A stretch of 64,000 nt of DNA from Aquisalimonas sp. 2447. GTDB taxonomy: Bacteria > Pseudomonadota > Gammaproteobacteria > Nitrococcales > Aquisalimonadaceae. The notes beneath the pieces are model-generated. The model was not told the DNA's origin. It was given only the letters and a program-made list of their open reading frames with translations, and searched no databases. Where the stretch lies: contig NZ_CP050695.1 of assembly GCF_012044895.1 (NCBI RefSeq), positions 1,208,501 to 1,272,500 on the forward strand. The letters run 5' to 3'. Positions 54,013 through 62,570 of the stretch are shown piece after piece. The translations under genes and the position numbers were made by a program. Numbering within the stretch: position 1 is the first letter of the stretch; the number at the start of each line of letters is the position of its first letter.

Positions 54013-55506
54013 TTACAGGGCGTCGTCCGCGGCATGGTTGAACGCCCAGCGCAGTACAGCGTTCTGGATGGCCGTTCCGGACCCGCGGTGGGCATCCTGG
54101 TGGTTGATCAGCACGGCGACCATCAGCGTTTCGTCGCTCAGGTTGCGCACGTAACCGCCGATGCCGGAGACGTGGTTGATCGAGCCGGTCTTGGCGCGGA
54201 TGCGCCCGGCCTCCGGCTCGCCCCTGAAGCGGTTGCGTAGCGTGCCGTCCACTCCCGCCACCGGGAGAGAAGCCAGGAATTCCGGCATGATCAGGCTGGC
54301 GTGGACGTGATCCAGCAGCTCGGCCACATGCTCGACGGTGATGCGGTTGTCCCGCGACAGCCCCGCGACTTCGTCCAGCTGAAAGCCTTCCAGAGCGAGA
54401 CCCTGGCGGCGTAGCACGTCCATGACGGCTGCACGGCCATCTGCTTCCGATGCCGGTCTCGTGCCTTGCTCCGCGGCAATGCTCAGGGCCAGTTGGCGGG
54501 CCATGACGTTGTTGCTGTACTTGTTGGTTGTCTGCACCACGGCTGACAGCGGGCGGGATTCGTGGCGGGCCAGGGGGTCCGCAGTGACGTTGGCCCAGGT
54601 GCCCGTGCGCCAGCCACCGGAGAACTCGCCGCCCCAGTGCGTCCACAGTGCATCGAACAGGCCGTGGACGTAGGTTTCCACGGGCAGGCCGGCGCGGTGC
54701 AGGCGGCGCGGCCCGCAACCGGCACCCTGGCGGCCTTCCAGGACCGCCAGCGGGGCGCCGGCGTCGCCGGCCAGCCGGTAATCGACATGCCAGCGATACG
54801 CCCCGCACCAGACCGACGGGTCTGCCCGGAGACGATTCTCCACCGGCAGGTTACCCAGGGGCGGGTGCATGGACACCCGGACCCCGTCGCCGGTCTGGAG
54901 TGATTCCAGCTCGAACTTGATGGCGTTGAGGTTGACCAGCAGCGGGTGTGGCGGCTGGTTGTAGGCGTGATAAGGCCGGTTGTCGAAGGCGCCTGGATCG
55001 CGCTCGGCGGCTGCGAACCGGCTGTCGTCGAAGACCAGATCGCCGTCGATATGCGCAATGCCGCGACGGCGCACCGATCCCAGCAGGCCCCAGAAGTCCT
55101 CGGCGGTCAGGAACGGATCGCCACCACCTTCGAACCAGAGGTCACCCTGGAGTCGTCCGGCGCGAACCGGGCCACCGGCATGCACCCTGGTCTCCCATGT
55201 GTGGCCGGGGCTCAGCGCCTCCAGGGCCGCATAGGTGGTGAACAGTTTCATCACCGACGCGGGGTTGCGCGGTGTTTCGGCATTCACCCGCAGGCGCGGT
55301 GAAGCGTCGCCGCGCGCCTGGACGAGGATGCTAACGGCCTCGCCGGGCACGTCCCACTGGTCGAGGATGGCCTGGATGGAAGGGGGGAGCTGATCGCCGG
55401 CCATGACCTTCTGGCCGGACAGCAGCGCGACGCCCGCCAGGAGGCAGCAAAGAAGCAATATGGAGCGAGCGTCCGGAATGCGTATGCGCATTCCGGAATA
55501 ATGCAC
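54013..55506 (-). CDS. dacB: D-alanyl-D-alanine carboxypeptidase/endopeptidase (PBP4-type)
   Basis: A 497-residue exported penicillin-binding protein of class C that trims or cleaves peptidoglycan cross-links. A hydrophobic signal (about 16-36) is followed by the S-x-x-K motif SVMK (Ser84-Lys87), the large insert typical of PBP4 (about 110-300), the SNN motif in TNKYSNNVMARQLA and KTG in IRAKTGSINHVSG. GTG 55506 has a GGAAG site; ATG 55491, five codons in, is the alternative. It is convergent with bioF. Confidence 0.93.
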   Translation of the reverse strand: MHYSGMRIRIPDARSILLLCCLLAGVALLSGQKVMAGDQLPPSIQAILDQWDVPGEAVSILVQARGDASPRLRVNAETPRNPASVMKLFTTYAALEALSPGHTWETRVHAGGPVRAGRLQGDLWFEGGGDPFLTAEDFWGLLGSVRRRGIAHIDGDLVFDDSRFAAAERDPGAFDNRPYHAYNQPPHPLLVNLNAIKFELESLQTGDGVRVSMHPPLGNLPVENRLRADPSVWCGAYRWHVDYRLAGDAGAPLAVLEGRQGAGCGPRRLHRAGLPVETYVHGLFDALWTHWGGEFSGGWRTGTWANVTADPLARHESRPLSAVVQTTNKYSNNVMARQLALSIAAEQGTRPASEADGRAAVMDVLRRQGLALEGFQLDEVAGLSRDNRITVEHVAELLDHVHASLIMPEFLASLPVAGVDGTLRNRFRGEPEAGRIRAKTGSINHVSGIGGYVRNLSDETLMVAVLINHQDAHRGSGTAIQNAVLRWAFNHAADDAL

Positions 55507-55572
55507 CGACTTCCGCCCCAGGGGAACTGTTGTCAGCGTTTCCCTGGTCGATCCGTGACCGCGGTCACCGGG

Positions 55573-55740
55573 TCAGCCAGTGCACTTGCAGCCGACGTGC
55601 CCGCAGCCGGAGCCATCGGTATGGCCTTTGGCACAGGAATCGCCGCAGAACAGCTGGCCATTCCGCTCCACCGCCTTCTCCGGCGCAATCACGCAAACAC
55701 AGTCATTGCACGCACATTTGACGCGATCCACTTCGCTCAT
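55573..55740 (-). CDS. smtA: bacterial metallothionein
   Basis: A 55-residue metal-binding protein. Nine Cys (9, 11, 14, 16, 32, 36, 46, 51, 53) and two His (40, 48) follow almost exactly the pattern of cyanobacterial SmtA, which binds four zinc ions in one cluster. Recognisable parts are KCACNDCVCVI, RNGQLFCGDSCAKGHTDG and CGHVGCKC. The ATG at 55740 overlaps the stop of the SmtB-like repressor gene (ATGA). The protein should buffer zinc or cadmium in the cytoplasm. Confidence 0.92.
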   Translation of the reverse strand: MSEVDRVKCACNDCVCVIAPEKAVERNGQLFCGDSCAKGHTDGSGCGHVGCKCTG

Positions 55741-56054
55741 GTCGGACCTCCCGAATCATTCGGCTCTTCACGGATGTGTTCCACCATGTTCAGCAACATG
55801 GTGCGTACATGCTCATCGCTGACCTGGTACAGCACACTGCGACCCTGCCGGGTGTTTCTGACCAGCCGCGTGGCCCGCAGTAGCCGCAGGTGATGACTGA
55901 TCAGGGACTGGGACGCGTCCAGCCGTTCCGCCATGTGCCCCACGCTGACAGGCTCATCCATGCAACTGAGCACAATCCCCAGTCGCGTCGGGTCACCGAG
56001 CATGCGGAACATCTCGCCCAGTTCAGTCAGTTGGTCGGTGCTCAGCGATCTCAC
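55737..56054 (-). CDS. smtB: ArsR/SmtB-family zinc-responsive repressor
   Basis: A 105-residue winged-helix repressor. The helix-turn-helix is LDASQSLISHHLRLLR (about 45-60). The alpha-5 metal site of SmtB is fully kept: Asp80, His82, His93 and Glu96, with the same spacing as in SmtB (D-x-H-x10-H-x2-E). Metal binding there releases DNA. The gene is translationally coupled to the metallothionein gene it should control. A palindromic site lies 20 bases before its start. Confidence 0.9.
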   Translation of the reverse strand: MRSLSTDQLTELGEMFRMLGDPTRLGIVLSCMDEPVSVGHMAERLDASQSLISHHLRLLRATRLVRNTRQGRSVLYQVSDEHVRTMLLNMVEHIREEPNDSGGPT

Positions 56055-56073
56055 ATGGTCAGGATAGTAGATA

Positions 56074-56087
56074 TGAATACATATTCA
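56074..56087. promoter_or_regulatory. ArsR/SmtB-type operator
   Basis: TGAATA (56074-56079) and TATTCA (56082-56087) form a perfect 6-2-6 palindrome in an AT-rich stretch between the smtB start and the small upstream ORF. Such sites are bound by ArsR/SmtB repressors, so smtB-smtA is probably autoregulated by zinc. Confidence 0.7.
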
Positions 56088-56095
56088 AGTGTTAA

Positions 56096-56227
56096 TCATA
56101 ACGGTCGCAGCACCAGGCCGATGACGATGAACGCCACCACGGCCACGGCGATCGCCCCCAGCACCGGGTGGCGTCTGAGGCCGCCGGGTCGGAACAGGTC
56201 ACGAATGGTGTCGCGGAGTCGCATCAT
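56096..56227 (-). CDS. 43-residue single-helix membrane protein
   Basis: A small ORF whose ATG (56227, or 56224) overlaps the stop of the matrixin-like gene, implying translational coupling. The peptide has a basic amphipathic N-terminus (MMRLRDTIRDLFRPGGLRRH) and one transmembrane helix, VLGAIAVAVVAFIVIGLVL, ending RPL. No family was recognised. The coupling and sound membrane topology support it as real. Confidence 0.5.
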   Translation of the reverse strand: MMRLRDTIRDLFRPGGLRRHPVLGAIAVAVVAFIVIGLVLRPL

Positions 56228-57195
56228 CTCTGGGAATCCTCCACGCCGATGTTACAGGCGTCAGCGAGGGCGGCTCGGTCTGCCGCAGTGAGGGCGGTTC
56301 GTTCCCGGTTCGCGGAGGACAGGTCCGCATGCATCACGGCCCGCTGATCGTTCACGTGGCCGATGCCCAGGGCGTGCCCGAGCTCGTGGGCGAGCACCAC
56401 CCGCAGTTCATTATCTCCCATGGCACGAAACACCCGTATTGCCCGGTCGTCCCCGTGGCGTTGGTAGCGTGCCATCTGGAAGCCGACGCTGTCGGCGGCA
56501 GCCCGATTGTATGCGGCGACACGCTCGTTGAACTGCCGGGCGTCCTCCTCGAGCTGCTGTTGCCGGGCGTGCAATGTTTCCTGGCGCTCCTGCAACTGGC
56601 GTCGGGCCTCCGGGAGTTGCTGTCTCGCCTGTTGCAGTTCCTCGCGCTCGCGCTCGAGCTCCGCCCTGCGGGCGGCTGTCTGTTCCACGCGGCCGGCATT
56701 CCAGTCCGCAACCGCCTCTTCGTGTTGGCGCCCCCGGGTGTTGTACGCGTTCTGCCGGTCGTCGAACGCTGCCAGGTCATCGCTCAGGTGGTCCCGCTCG
56801 CGGCGTAGACGCGTCTGTCGCGTCTGCAGGGTCTCCTCCATCCGCGCCAGCTCGTCGCGGTCGCGGCCGCGGGCTTGAGCTGATTCCTGGCGTTCGTCGA
56901 ATTCCAGGGTGACCGCCATGCCGAGATCCTCGGTTTCGCGGAACAGGGTGTGGTCCGAGGCCCCTTGCCACATGGCGATGGCGTCCCGAAGGGCGCGGCT
57001 CACCGTGCTCCGGTCCAGATCGAAGCGGTCATCGACGGCGCCCAAGTGGAGCGCGATGGGGATGTCGCAGTCGTCGGCGATGGACGGTCCGGTGCCCTGC
57101 AGCCGGCCATCCCCTGACAGGCCCTGGTTCACCAGCGGTATCATCGCAATACCCGCCAGGGTGACGACGCCGACGTGCCATACGGAAATACGCAT
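56224..57195 (-). CDS. secreted matrixin-like metalloprotease with coiled-coil insert
   Basis: A 323-residue protein with an N-terminal signal/anchor (about 8-25). The zinc site HELGHALGIGH near residue 280 fits HExxHxxGxxH, and VMHADLSS may be the Met-turn of a metzincin. Between the first matrixin strands (IPIALHLGAVDDRF, then FDLDRSTVSRALRDAIAMW) and the zinc site lies a helix of about 130 residues rich in Arg, Glu and Gln, predicted as a coiled coil (for example REREELQQARQQLPEARRQL). Such an insert is unusual. Substrate unknown. A small membrane ORF overlaps its end. Confidence 0.82.
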   Translation of the reverse strand: MRISVWHVGVVTLAGIAMIPLVNQGLSGDGRLQGTGPSIADDCDIPIALHLGAVDDRFDLDRSTVSRALRDAIAMWQGASDHTLFRETEDLGMAVTLEFDERQESAQARGRDRDELARMEETLQTRQTRLRRERDHLSDDLAAFDDRQNAYNTRGRQHEEAVADWNAGRVEQTAARRAELEREREELQQARQQLPEARRQLQERQETLHARQQQLEEDARQFNERVAAYNRAAADSVGFQMARYQRHGDDRAIRVFRAMGDNELRVVLAHELGHALGIGHVNDQRAVMHADLSSANRERTALTAADRAALADACNIGVEDSQR

Positions 57196-57319
57196 GCTGC
57201 TCCCGGGAACCGACCTTGCCAAGCCACGCTGTCACGTTGCCACGGAGCCTCGAGGAGAACCAGCACCACGACGTCCATGCCGGAGACTGCGACGAACCCG
57301 CACAGGGCCAGGCTGACGA

Positions 57320-57333
57320 TTGACGTGGATCAA
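57320..57333 (+). promoter_or_regulatory. FNR/Anr-type box
   Basis: TTGAC-GTGG-ATCAA fits the FNR/Anr consensus TTGAT-N4-ATCAA with one change common in Anr sites. It lies 60 bases before the universal stress protein ATG; if centred at -41.5, transcription would start near 57368. Universal stress genes are known Anr targets in pseudomonads. Confidence 0.55.
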
Positions 57334-57392
57334 AAGGTGGAAGCCGCAACTGTGTTGTTCTTGGCAAAACGATAGGTGATTGGAGAAAGGCC

Positions 57393-58340
57393 ATGAGCAC
57401 TGCGAACCGCACCCTGATTGTTCCCGTGGACGGGTCCGAGCACGCTTCGGCGGCCGCAAGGTACGCCTCCAGGCTGGCGACGGCGCTGGAGTTGCCCGTT
57501 GTCCTGGTGCATGCCTTCCCCGCCTCGGCCACCGACCTGTTCGAGAAACTGGGCGCCGGGACCGAGGGCATGACCCTCAGTCACCTCTCGGGGCAGGGGT
57601 TCGAGAGCATTCGCAAGGAGAGTGCGGACACGGCGTTCCAGCGGGCGCGCGAGCACATGGGGCAGGGCCTGAAGGTGGAGGAACGGTTGCTGACCGGTGA
57701 AGCCAGGGAAGCACTCCCCCGATTCGTCAACGACCAGGAGGCGCCCCATGTGGTCATGGGTCGGCGCGGTCTCGGTGTCTTCCGGGAGGCATTACTGGGA
57801 AGCGTCAGCGAGCGGTTGATCCACGAGGTGGCCGAGCCGGTCACCGTTGTCAGCAGCGGCCAGAACCGGTCTGCCGAGGTCGGCCCGCTGGTAGTCCCCG
57901 TAGATGGTTCGGAGTTTGCCGCGACGGCGGTGCGTTATGCCGGGGAGCTGGCCGCCGCGCTGGGCCTGGATATTCACCTTCTGCACGCCTCGCCGGCGAC
58001 CGCGGGGGAAATCCCTGCACTGGAGAGTCGACTGTTGGACTCCTCGGCGGCCTGGCCCGACGAAGGCGCATTGGCCGAGTTCGGGCAGCAGAGTGGTGAC
58101 AACGCCTTCGCTGTCGCCCGGGATGTCATCGCCGATACCGGCGCCAAGGGCCTGTACATCAAGGATGTGCGCCGCAGCGGCCATCCGGCGCAGGCGGTGA
58201 ACGACTATCTGCGGGAGCTCGAGTGCGGGGAGATCGTCATCGGCCGCCGCGGCATGGGACGCATCCAGACCATGCTGTTGGGAAGCGTCAGCCAGCGCGT
58301 GCTGCGGGGGGCGACGGGGCCGGTCACGGTGATCGGCTAG
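57393..58340 (+). CDS. tandem universal stress protein (two UspA domains)
   Basis: A 315-residue protein with two UspA domains, residues 1-153 and 162-315. Each starts with the same pattern (LIVPVDGSEHASAAARYA; LVVPVDGSEFAATAVRYA) and ends with an ATP-binding loop, GRRGLGVFREALLGSVSERL and GRRGMGRIQTMLLGSVSQRV, matching G-x2-G-x9-G-[S/T]. Tandem proteins of this type help survival under anaerobic or energy stress. An FNR/Anr-like box upstream fits oxygen-dependent control. The gene stands alone. Confidence 0.93.
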   Translation: MSTANRTLIVPVDGSEHASAAARYASRLATALELPVVLVHAFPASATDLFEKLGAGTEGMTLSHLSGQGFESIRKESADTAFQRAREHMGQGLKVEERLLTGEAREALPRFVNDQEAPHVVMGRRGLGVFREALLGSVSERLIHEVAEPVTVVSSGQNRSAEVGPLVVPVDGSEFAATAVRYAGELAAALGLDIHLLHASPATAGEIPALESRLLDSSAAWPDEGALAEFGQQSGDNAFAVARDVIADTGAKGLYIKDVRRSGHPAQAVNDYLRELECGEIVIGRRGMGRIQTMLLGSVSQRVLRGATGPVTVIG

Positions 58341-58342
58341 GG

Positions 58343-58361
58343 CCTTGCGTGGTGTGCAAGG
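58343..58361. terminator. weak hairpin between convergent genes
   Basis: CCTTGC (58343-58348) pairs with GCAAGG (58356-58361), just after the universal stress protein stop and before the end of the convergent SDR gene. No T-run follows. It is a possible shared terminator only. Confidence 0.35.
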
Positions 58362-58386
58362 ACGCGCCCCCGCTGCCATGGCTTGA

Positions 58387-59151
58387 CTACTGTCGGTTCC
58401 CGAGCAGTTTGCCGGCGTCCACCAGAACCGTTTCGCCAGTGGTCTTGGCGGCGCCCGTGAGTAGCCACGTCACGGCCTCGGCCACATCCTGTGGCTGGAC
58501 GCTGTCCTGGAGAGGCGTGCTGGCGGCGTAGGCGGCGCGCTGTTTGTCGTAACGCTCACCCAGGCCGGCTTTCAGCCACCCGGTCTCCACGAAGCCCGGG
58601 CAGACCGCGTTGACACGGATTTCCGGGCCCATGGCCCGGGCCAGGGACAGGGTCATGGTGTTGAGCGCGCCCTTGGACGCCGCATAGGCCACCGATGAGC
58701 CCACACCGCGAATGCCGGCAATGGAGGAGACATTCACCACGGCACCGCGCCCCTGTGCCTTCATGGACGGCACCACCGCCCGCACCATCTGGTAGGGTCC
58801 GATGACGTTGACGTCGAAAATGGCGTGAAAGTCGTCGGCCTGCAGCGCCTCCAGATCGTCGTGACGGGCGAAGCGGGTGGTGCCGGCGTTGTTCACCAGG
58901 CCATCAATGCGGCCCCACTGGTCAAGGGCGGCCTGGGCCAGACGTCGGCAGTCCGCATCCACGGCGACGTCTGCCTGCACGGTGATGGCGTCGCCGCCGA
59001 GCTCCCGGCAACGCCGGGCCACCGCTTCGGCCTCGGCCTCCCGGCGTGCGTAGTTGACGACCACCCGCGCCCCTGTTGCCGCCAGGTGTTCGGCGCATGC
59101 CTGGCCGATGCCGGCCGAGGCGCCGGTGACGATGTGAACGGGTTGGGCCAT
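58387..59151 (-). CDS. short-chain dehydrogenase/reductase
   Basis: A 254-residue classical SDR. The cofactor motif TGASAGIG (residues 9-16), NNAG, catalytic Ser in VNVSSIAG and the YAASK motif are all present. The Arg in YARREAEAEA after strand 2 suggests NADP(H). The end, TGAAKTTGETVLVDAGKLLG, resembles 3-oxoacyl-ACP reductase-like sugar or polyol dehydrogenases. ATG 59151 follows AGGAG. Substrate cannot be named. It is divergent from the amidotransferase gene. Confidence 0.88.
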   Translation of the reverse strand: MAQPVHIVTGASAGIGQACAEHLAATGARVVVNYARREAEAEAVARRCRELGGDAITVQADVAVDADCRRLAQAALDQWGRIDGLVNNAGTTRFARHDDLEALQADDFHAIFDVNVIGPYQMVRAVVPSMKAQGRGAVVNVSSIAGIRGVGSSVAYAASKGALNTMTLSLARAMGPEIRVNAVCPGFVETGWLKAGLGERYDKQRAAYAASTPLQDSVQPQDVAEAVTWLLTGAAKTTGETVLVDAGKLLGNRQ

Positions 59152-59322
59152 GGGGTGTCTCCTGTGAGTCCGGCGGGGATGATTGGTGTCATGTGCAGTA
59201 AAGCACACGCTGATGGCTCCGGGGCAGGTTGCGCCGGTGATATGATCGGAGCGGGGCGAACGACGAAGCTCATCGTCGAGCCCCGGTTTGTTGTGCCGCC
59301 GTAGGGAGAACGGAGGACGTCC

Positions 59323-60144
59323 ATGTGCGAGTTGCTGGCCATGAGTGCCAATACGCCGACCGATCTGTGTTTCAGCTTTACCGGGCTGGCGCGGCGCGGT
59401 GGTGAGGCCGGTCCGCACGCCGATGGCTGGGGTGTTGCTTTCTACGAAGGGCGCGGTGTCCGGGTGTTTCACGACCCCGGCGCCAGCGCCTCCTCGCGCA
59501 TTGCCGAACTGGTGCAGACGCATCCGATCAAGAGCGAGGCCGCCATCTCCCATATCCGTCAGGCGAACGTGGGGAGAATCTCACTGGAGAATACTCACCC
59601 GTTCATCCGCGAACTCTGGGGCCGCTACTGGACGTTCGCCCACAACGGGCAGTTGCACGGCTTCGCGCCCCGTCGCGGGGTGTACCGGCCGGTGGGTGAG
59701 ACCGACAGTGAAGCGGTATTCTGCGATCTGCTCAACGGTATCCGCGAGGCGTTCGACGCCGACACCCCGGATGCCCAGCTCATCGATGCCGTCGTGGCGG
59801 CGTGCAGGAACTACGCCCGCTACGGCGTGATCAACCTGTTGCTCAGCAATGGCGAGTGGGTGTTCACCTTCTGCACCACCCGTATGTGCGCCATTACCCG
59901 CCGCGCCCCGTTCGGCCCCGCCCGCCTGCGGGATGCGGATGTCACCGTGGACTTCGAGGCCGAAACCACCCCCGACGACATTGTCAGCGTCATCGCCACC
60001 GACCCGCTGACCAGTGACGAGCAGTGGGATGCCTATCAGCCGGGCGAGTGGCGGCTGTGGCGCAAAGGCGAGGTGGTGGCCCGGGGGCGTGAAACCGTTC
60101 CCGCGCACCGCCATCCGGCGGTCGGTGGCAGTGCGGTGAGCTGA
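59323..60144 (+). CDS. class II glutamine amidotransferase (YafJ-like)
   Basis: A 273-residue Ntn-hydrolase. After removal of Met, Cys2 (MCELLAM) is the nucleophile that hydrolyses glutamine. GPHADGWGVAFYEG, ISHIRQANVG, ENTHPF and WTFAHNGQLHGF are the glutamine-site motifs of this family. No synthase domain is attached, so the acceptor of ammonia is unknown; YafJ-type proteins are similarly undefined. The DUF2062 gene follows directly with no gap. Confidence 0.9.
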   Translation: MCELLAMSANTPTDLCFSFTGLARRGGEAGPHADGWGVAFYEGRGVRVFHDPGASASSRIAELVQTHPIKSEAAISHIRQANVGRISLENTHPFIRELWGRYWTFAHNGQLHGFAPRRGVYRPVGETDSEAVFCDLLNGIREAFDADTPDAQLIDAVVAACRNYARYGVINLLLSNGEWVFTFCTTRMCAITRRAPFGPARLRDADVTVDFEAETTPDDIVSVIATDPLTSDEQWDAYQPGEWRLWRKGEVVARGRETVPAHRHPAVGGSAVS

Positions 60145-60690
60145 ATGAAACCCGCAGGATCCAGTCGCAGTCGGGGTGGTTTCCTGGAACGCTTCCGCGG
60201 CCGGCAGCGGGAGTTCAGCCGTCAGGGGCGTGACTGGTTACGCCGCTATCCCCGGGTGCAACGGCTGCTCGAGGCTACTGGCTGCCTCAAGGGTGGCGCC
60301 GAGGCCATGGCCCGCGGGGTGGCGGTGGGTCTGTTCATCGGCCTGACGCCCACCGTGGGGTTTCAGACTCCCCTGATGATCCTCGGGTGCATGCTCGTTC
60401 GGGGCAATTTCCTCACCGCCTTCATGGTCTCCTGGATCAGTAACCCGTTTACCATGGGGCCGTTGTACTGGGGCTTCCACACCGTTGGGCAGGGCTTGTT
60501 CAGGCTGTTGCCGTTACAGCCCGGCGAGGCCTCGGCATGGGTGCTGCGCGGGCCCGGCGATGAAATGCTCTTCACCGTGGTGGGCAGTCTGATGGTCGCC
60601 CTGCCCGCGGCCCTGATCGGTTACCTGGTATCGCACCGGCTGTCGGTGGCGCTGGCTGCGCGCAGAAGGCGCCGCGGCCTGCAAGGTTAG
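60145..60690 (+). CDS. DUF2062 membrane protein
   Basis: A 181-residue protein with an N-terminal basic amphipathic region and three or four membrane segments. GGAEAMARGVAVGLFIGLTPTVGFQTPLMI (about 51-80) and WISNPFTMGPLYWGFHTVG (about 97-115) are the DUF2062 signatures. The function is unknown; some members are fused to glycosyltransferases. Its ATG directly follows the amidotransferase stop, so the pair is an operon. The 3' end overlaps modC on the other strand by four bases. Confidence 0.88.
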   Translation: MKPAGSSRSRGGFLERFRGRQREFSRQGRDWLRRYPRVQRLLEATGCLKGGAEAMARGVAVGLFIGLTPTVGFQTPLMILGCMLVRGNFLTAFMVSWISNPFTMGPLYWGFHTVGQGLFRLLPLQPGEASAWVLRGPGDEMLFTVVGSLMVALPAALIGYLVSHRLSVALAARRRRRGLQG

Positions 60691-61805
60691 TCATTTCCGG
60701 CGGCGTTCGCCTCCGGCAGCGATGTCATCACATGAATGCCACTGCTCAGCAGCGACACCCGTGCCTCGGCGCCAGGCTCCAGACCGTTGCGCCGCGCCGC
60801 GTGGGTCGACACCGATAGCCGGATGTCGGCCGCGGTGGCGTGACAGTGCAGGGTGATCGACGTTTGTGCGCCGAGCACCACGCACTCGGTGACCGTACCG
60901 GTCACCGGGTTCTCCCGCTCACCGCGGGAGGGGCGCCCACGGCGATGGAGGAGGATGTCCGAATCCGGCACGTACCAGTGCACCCGGGCGCCGTGGGGCA
61001 TGCCGGTGGGTCGTCCCAGCTCCAGTTCCAGTTCGCCCCAGGCCAGTCGCTCGCCCTCCGATCGCCGGACGATCGTGCCCGTGAACACATTGTGTCGTCC
61101 CAGCAGTCGCGCGACATGAGGGGTCGACGGATGGCGGAACAGGCGCTCCGGGGTCTCCGTCTGCAGGCTCGTACCCTCGTGCAGCACGCAGATGCGATCC
61201 CCCAGTGCGGTGGCCTCCTGGAGGTCGTGGGTCACCAGGATCATGGGGATCTCGATCTGCCGGCGCAGGAGCGCCAGCTCCCGCTGCAGACGCTCCCGGG
61301 TCATCATGTCCACGGCGGAGAAGGGTTCGTCCAGCAGCAGTACATTGGGATCCCGTGCCAGGGCCCGGGCGACGGCGACGCGCTGCTGTTGCCCGCCGGA
61401 AAGTTCCCGCGGCAAGCGCTGTTCCAGGCCGTCCAGGCGGACGCGGGCAAGCAGCTGGTGCGCCTGCTCCCGGCGACCCTCCATGGGCCCCGACTCCATG
61501 GCAAGCAGGAGGTTATCCAGGGCAGTGAGGTGAGGGAACAGCGCATAGTCCTGGAACACCATTCCCACTCTGCGCTGTTGCGGTGGCAGATGGACGCGAC
61601 GGCTGCTGTCCAGCCATGTCCGATTGCCGCAACGGACGAGACCCTGGGCCTTCCGGTGAAGCCCGGCGATGGCCCGCAGCACCGTTGTCTTGCCGCTGCC
61701 TGACGGTCCCACCAGAGCCAGCACCTCTCCGGGCGCCACCTGGAAGCTGGTCTGCAGCGGGATCGGAGCCCTGGCGCGGAGCTGGACGGTAAGACTAGCG
61801 GACAC
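60687..61805 (-). CDS. modC: molybdate ABC transporter ATP-binding protein
   Basis: A 372-residue ATPase. Walker A is GPSGSGKTT (about 34-42), the Q-loop VFQDYALFPHLTALDN, the ABC signature LSGGQQQRVAVARAL, Walker B VLLLDEPFSAVD and the switch VTHD. Two C-terminal parts (about 235-370) form Mop/TOBE domains, which bind oxyanions in ModC. GTG 61805 after a GGAAGG-rich site overlaps modB by 11 bases. Tungstate specificity cannot be ruled out. Confidence 0.92.
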   Translation of the reverse strand: MSASLTVQLRARAPIPLQTSFQVAPGEVLALVGPSGSGKTTVLRAIAGLHRKAQGLVRCGNRTWLDSSRRVHLPPQQRRVGMVFQDYALFPHLTALDNLLLAMESGPMEGRREQAHQLLARVRLDGLEQRLPRELSGGQQQRVAVARALARDPNVLLLDEPFSAVDMMTRERLQRELALLRRQIEIPMILVTHDLQEATALGDRICVLHEGTSLQTETPERLFRHPSTPHVARLLGRHNVFTGTIVRRSEGERLAWGELELELGRPTGMPHGARVHWYVPDSDILLHRRGRPSRGERENPVTGTVTECVVLGAQTSITLHCHATAADIRLSVSTHAARRNGLEPGAEARVSLLSSGIHVMTSLPEANAAGND

Positions 61806-62466
61806 CGACCCCCCTTCCCCGGCCGGCAAGACCGTAGACCAGGCCGATGGCGATGAACGAGACCACCAGCAACAGCAGCGACATGGCCCCGGCGGCTTCG
61901 TCATCGAAGGCCTGGACGCGGTCATAGATGGCGATGGCCACGGTCTTGGTCTCGCCGTCAATGGCCCCACCCACCATGAGCACGACGCCGAATTCGCCGA
62001 TGGTGTGTACGAAGGTCAGTACGAAGGCGGAAATCAGCCCGGGCCAGACCAGCGGCACTTCAACGCGCAGAAACGTGCGCCAGGGTGACAGCCCGGAACA
62101 CCAGGCGGCCTCGCGCAGATGCCCCGGTACCGTCTCGAAGGCCCGCTGGGCGGGCTGGATGGCGAAGGGCAGGTTGAAGACCACCGAGGCAAGGACGATA
62201 CCGGCGAACGAGAAATTGAGGCCGTCGCCGGTGAGTGCGTGCCAGAGCTGACCGACGGGCATGTCAGTGCTGAAGCTCACCAGCAGGTAGTACCCCAGTA
62301 CCGTGGGGGGCAGCACCAGGGGCAGGGCAACAAGTGCCTCGACGAAGCCGCGGCCACGGAACCGGTGGGTGGCCAGCCAACGGCCAACGATAATGCCAAT
62401 GGGCAGGAGGATCACCGTGGTCCACGCGGCCAGTTCCAGCGAAAGGCGAAACGCGGTCCAGTCCAC
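61795..62466 (-). CDS. modB: molybdate ABC transporter permease
   Basis: A 223-residue membrane permease with five helices. ALPLVLPPTVLGYYLLV (about 44-60) and the coupling-helix region EAAWCSGLSPWRTFLRVEVPLVWPGLISAF (about 138-167) are typical of ModB. It starts with GTG 62466. With ModC it forms the import channel; the binding protein ModA, usually encoded directly upstream, is absent here. The pair supplies Mo for the enzymes of this region. Confidence 0.92.
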   Translation of the reverse strand: MDWTAFRLSLELAAWTTVILLPIGIIVGRWLATHRFRGRGFVEALVALPLVLPPTVLGYYLLVSFSTDMPVGQLWHALTGDGLNFSFAGIVLASVVFNLPFAIQPAQRAFETVPGHLREAAWCSGLSPWRTFLRVEVPLVWPGLISAFVLTFVHTIGEFGVVLMVGGAIDGETKTVAIAIYDRVQAFDDEAAGAMSLLLLVVSFIAIGLVYGLAGRGRGVGVR

Positions 62467-62570
62467 GGGTTACCGGCCCCTCCACGGGAGGGTGTGCTCC
62501 GGGAGTGCAGTCTGGATGTTCCGGTAATCTGTCACCAACGTCCGTGCTCCCCTGGCCATGGTGCCGGCGC

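Noticed and set aside
52730-54808. A 692-codon minus-strand frame opposite bioF and part of dacB
   Set aside because: bioF is certain, and the frame overlaps dacB out of phase; no protein features.
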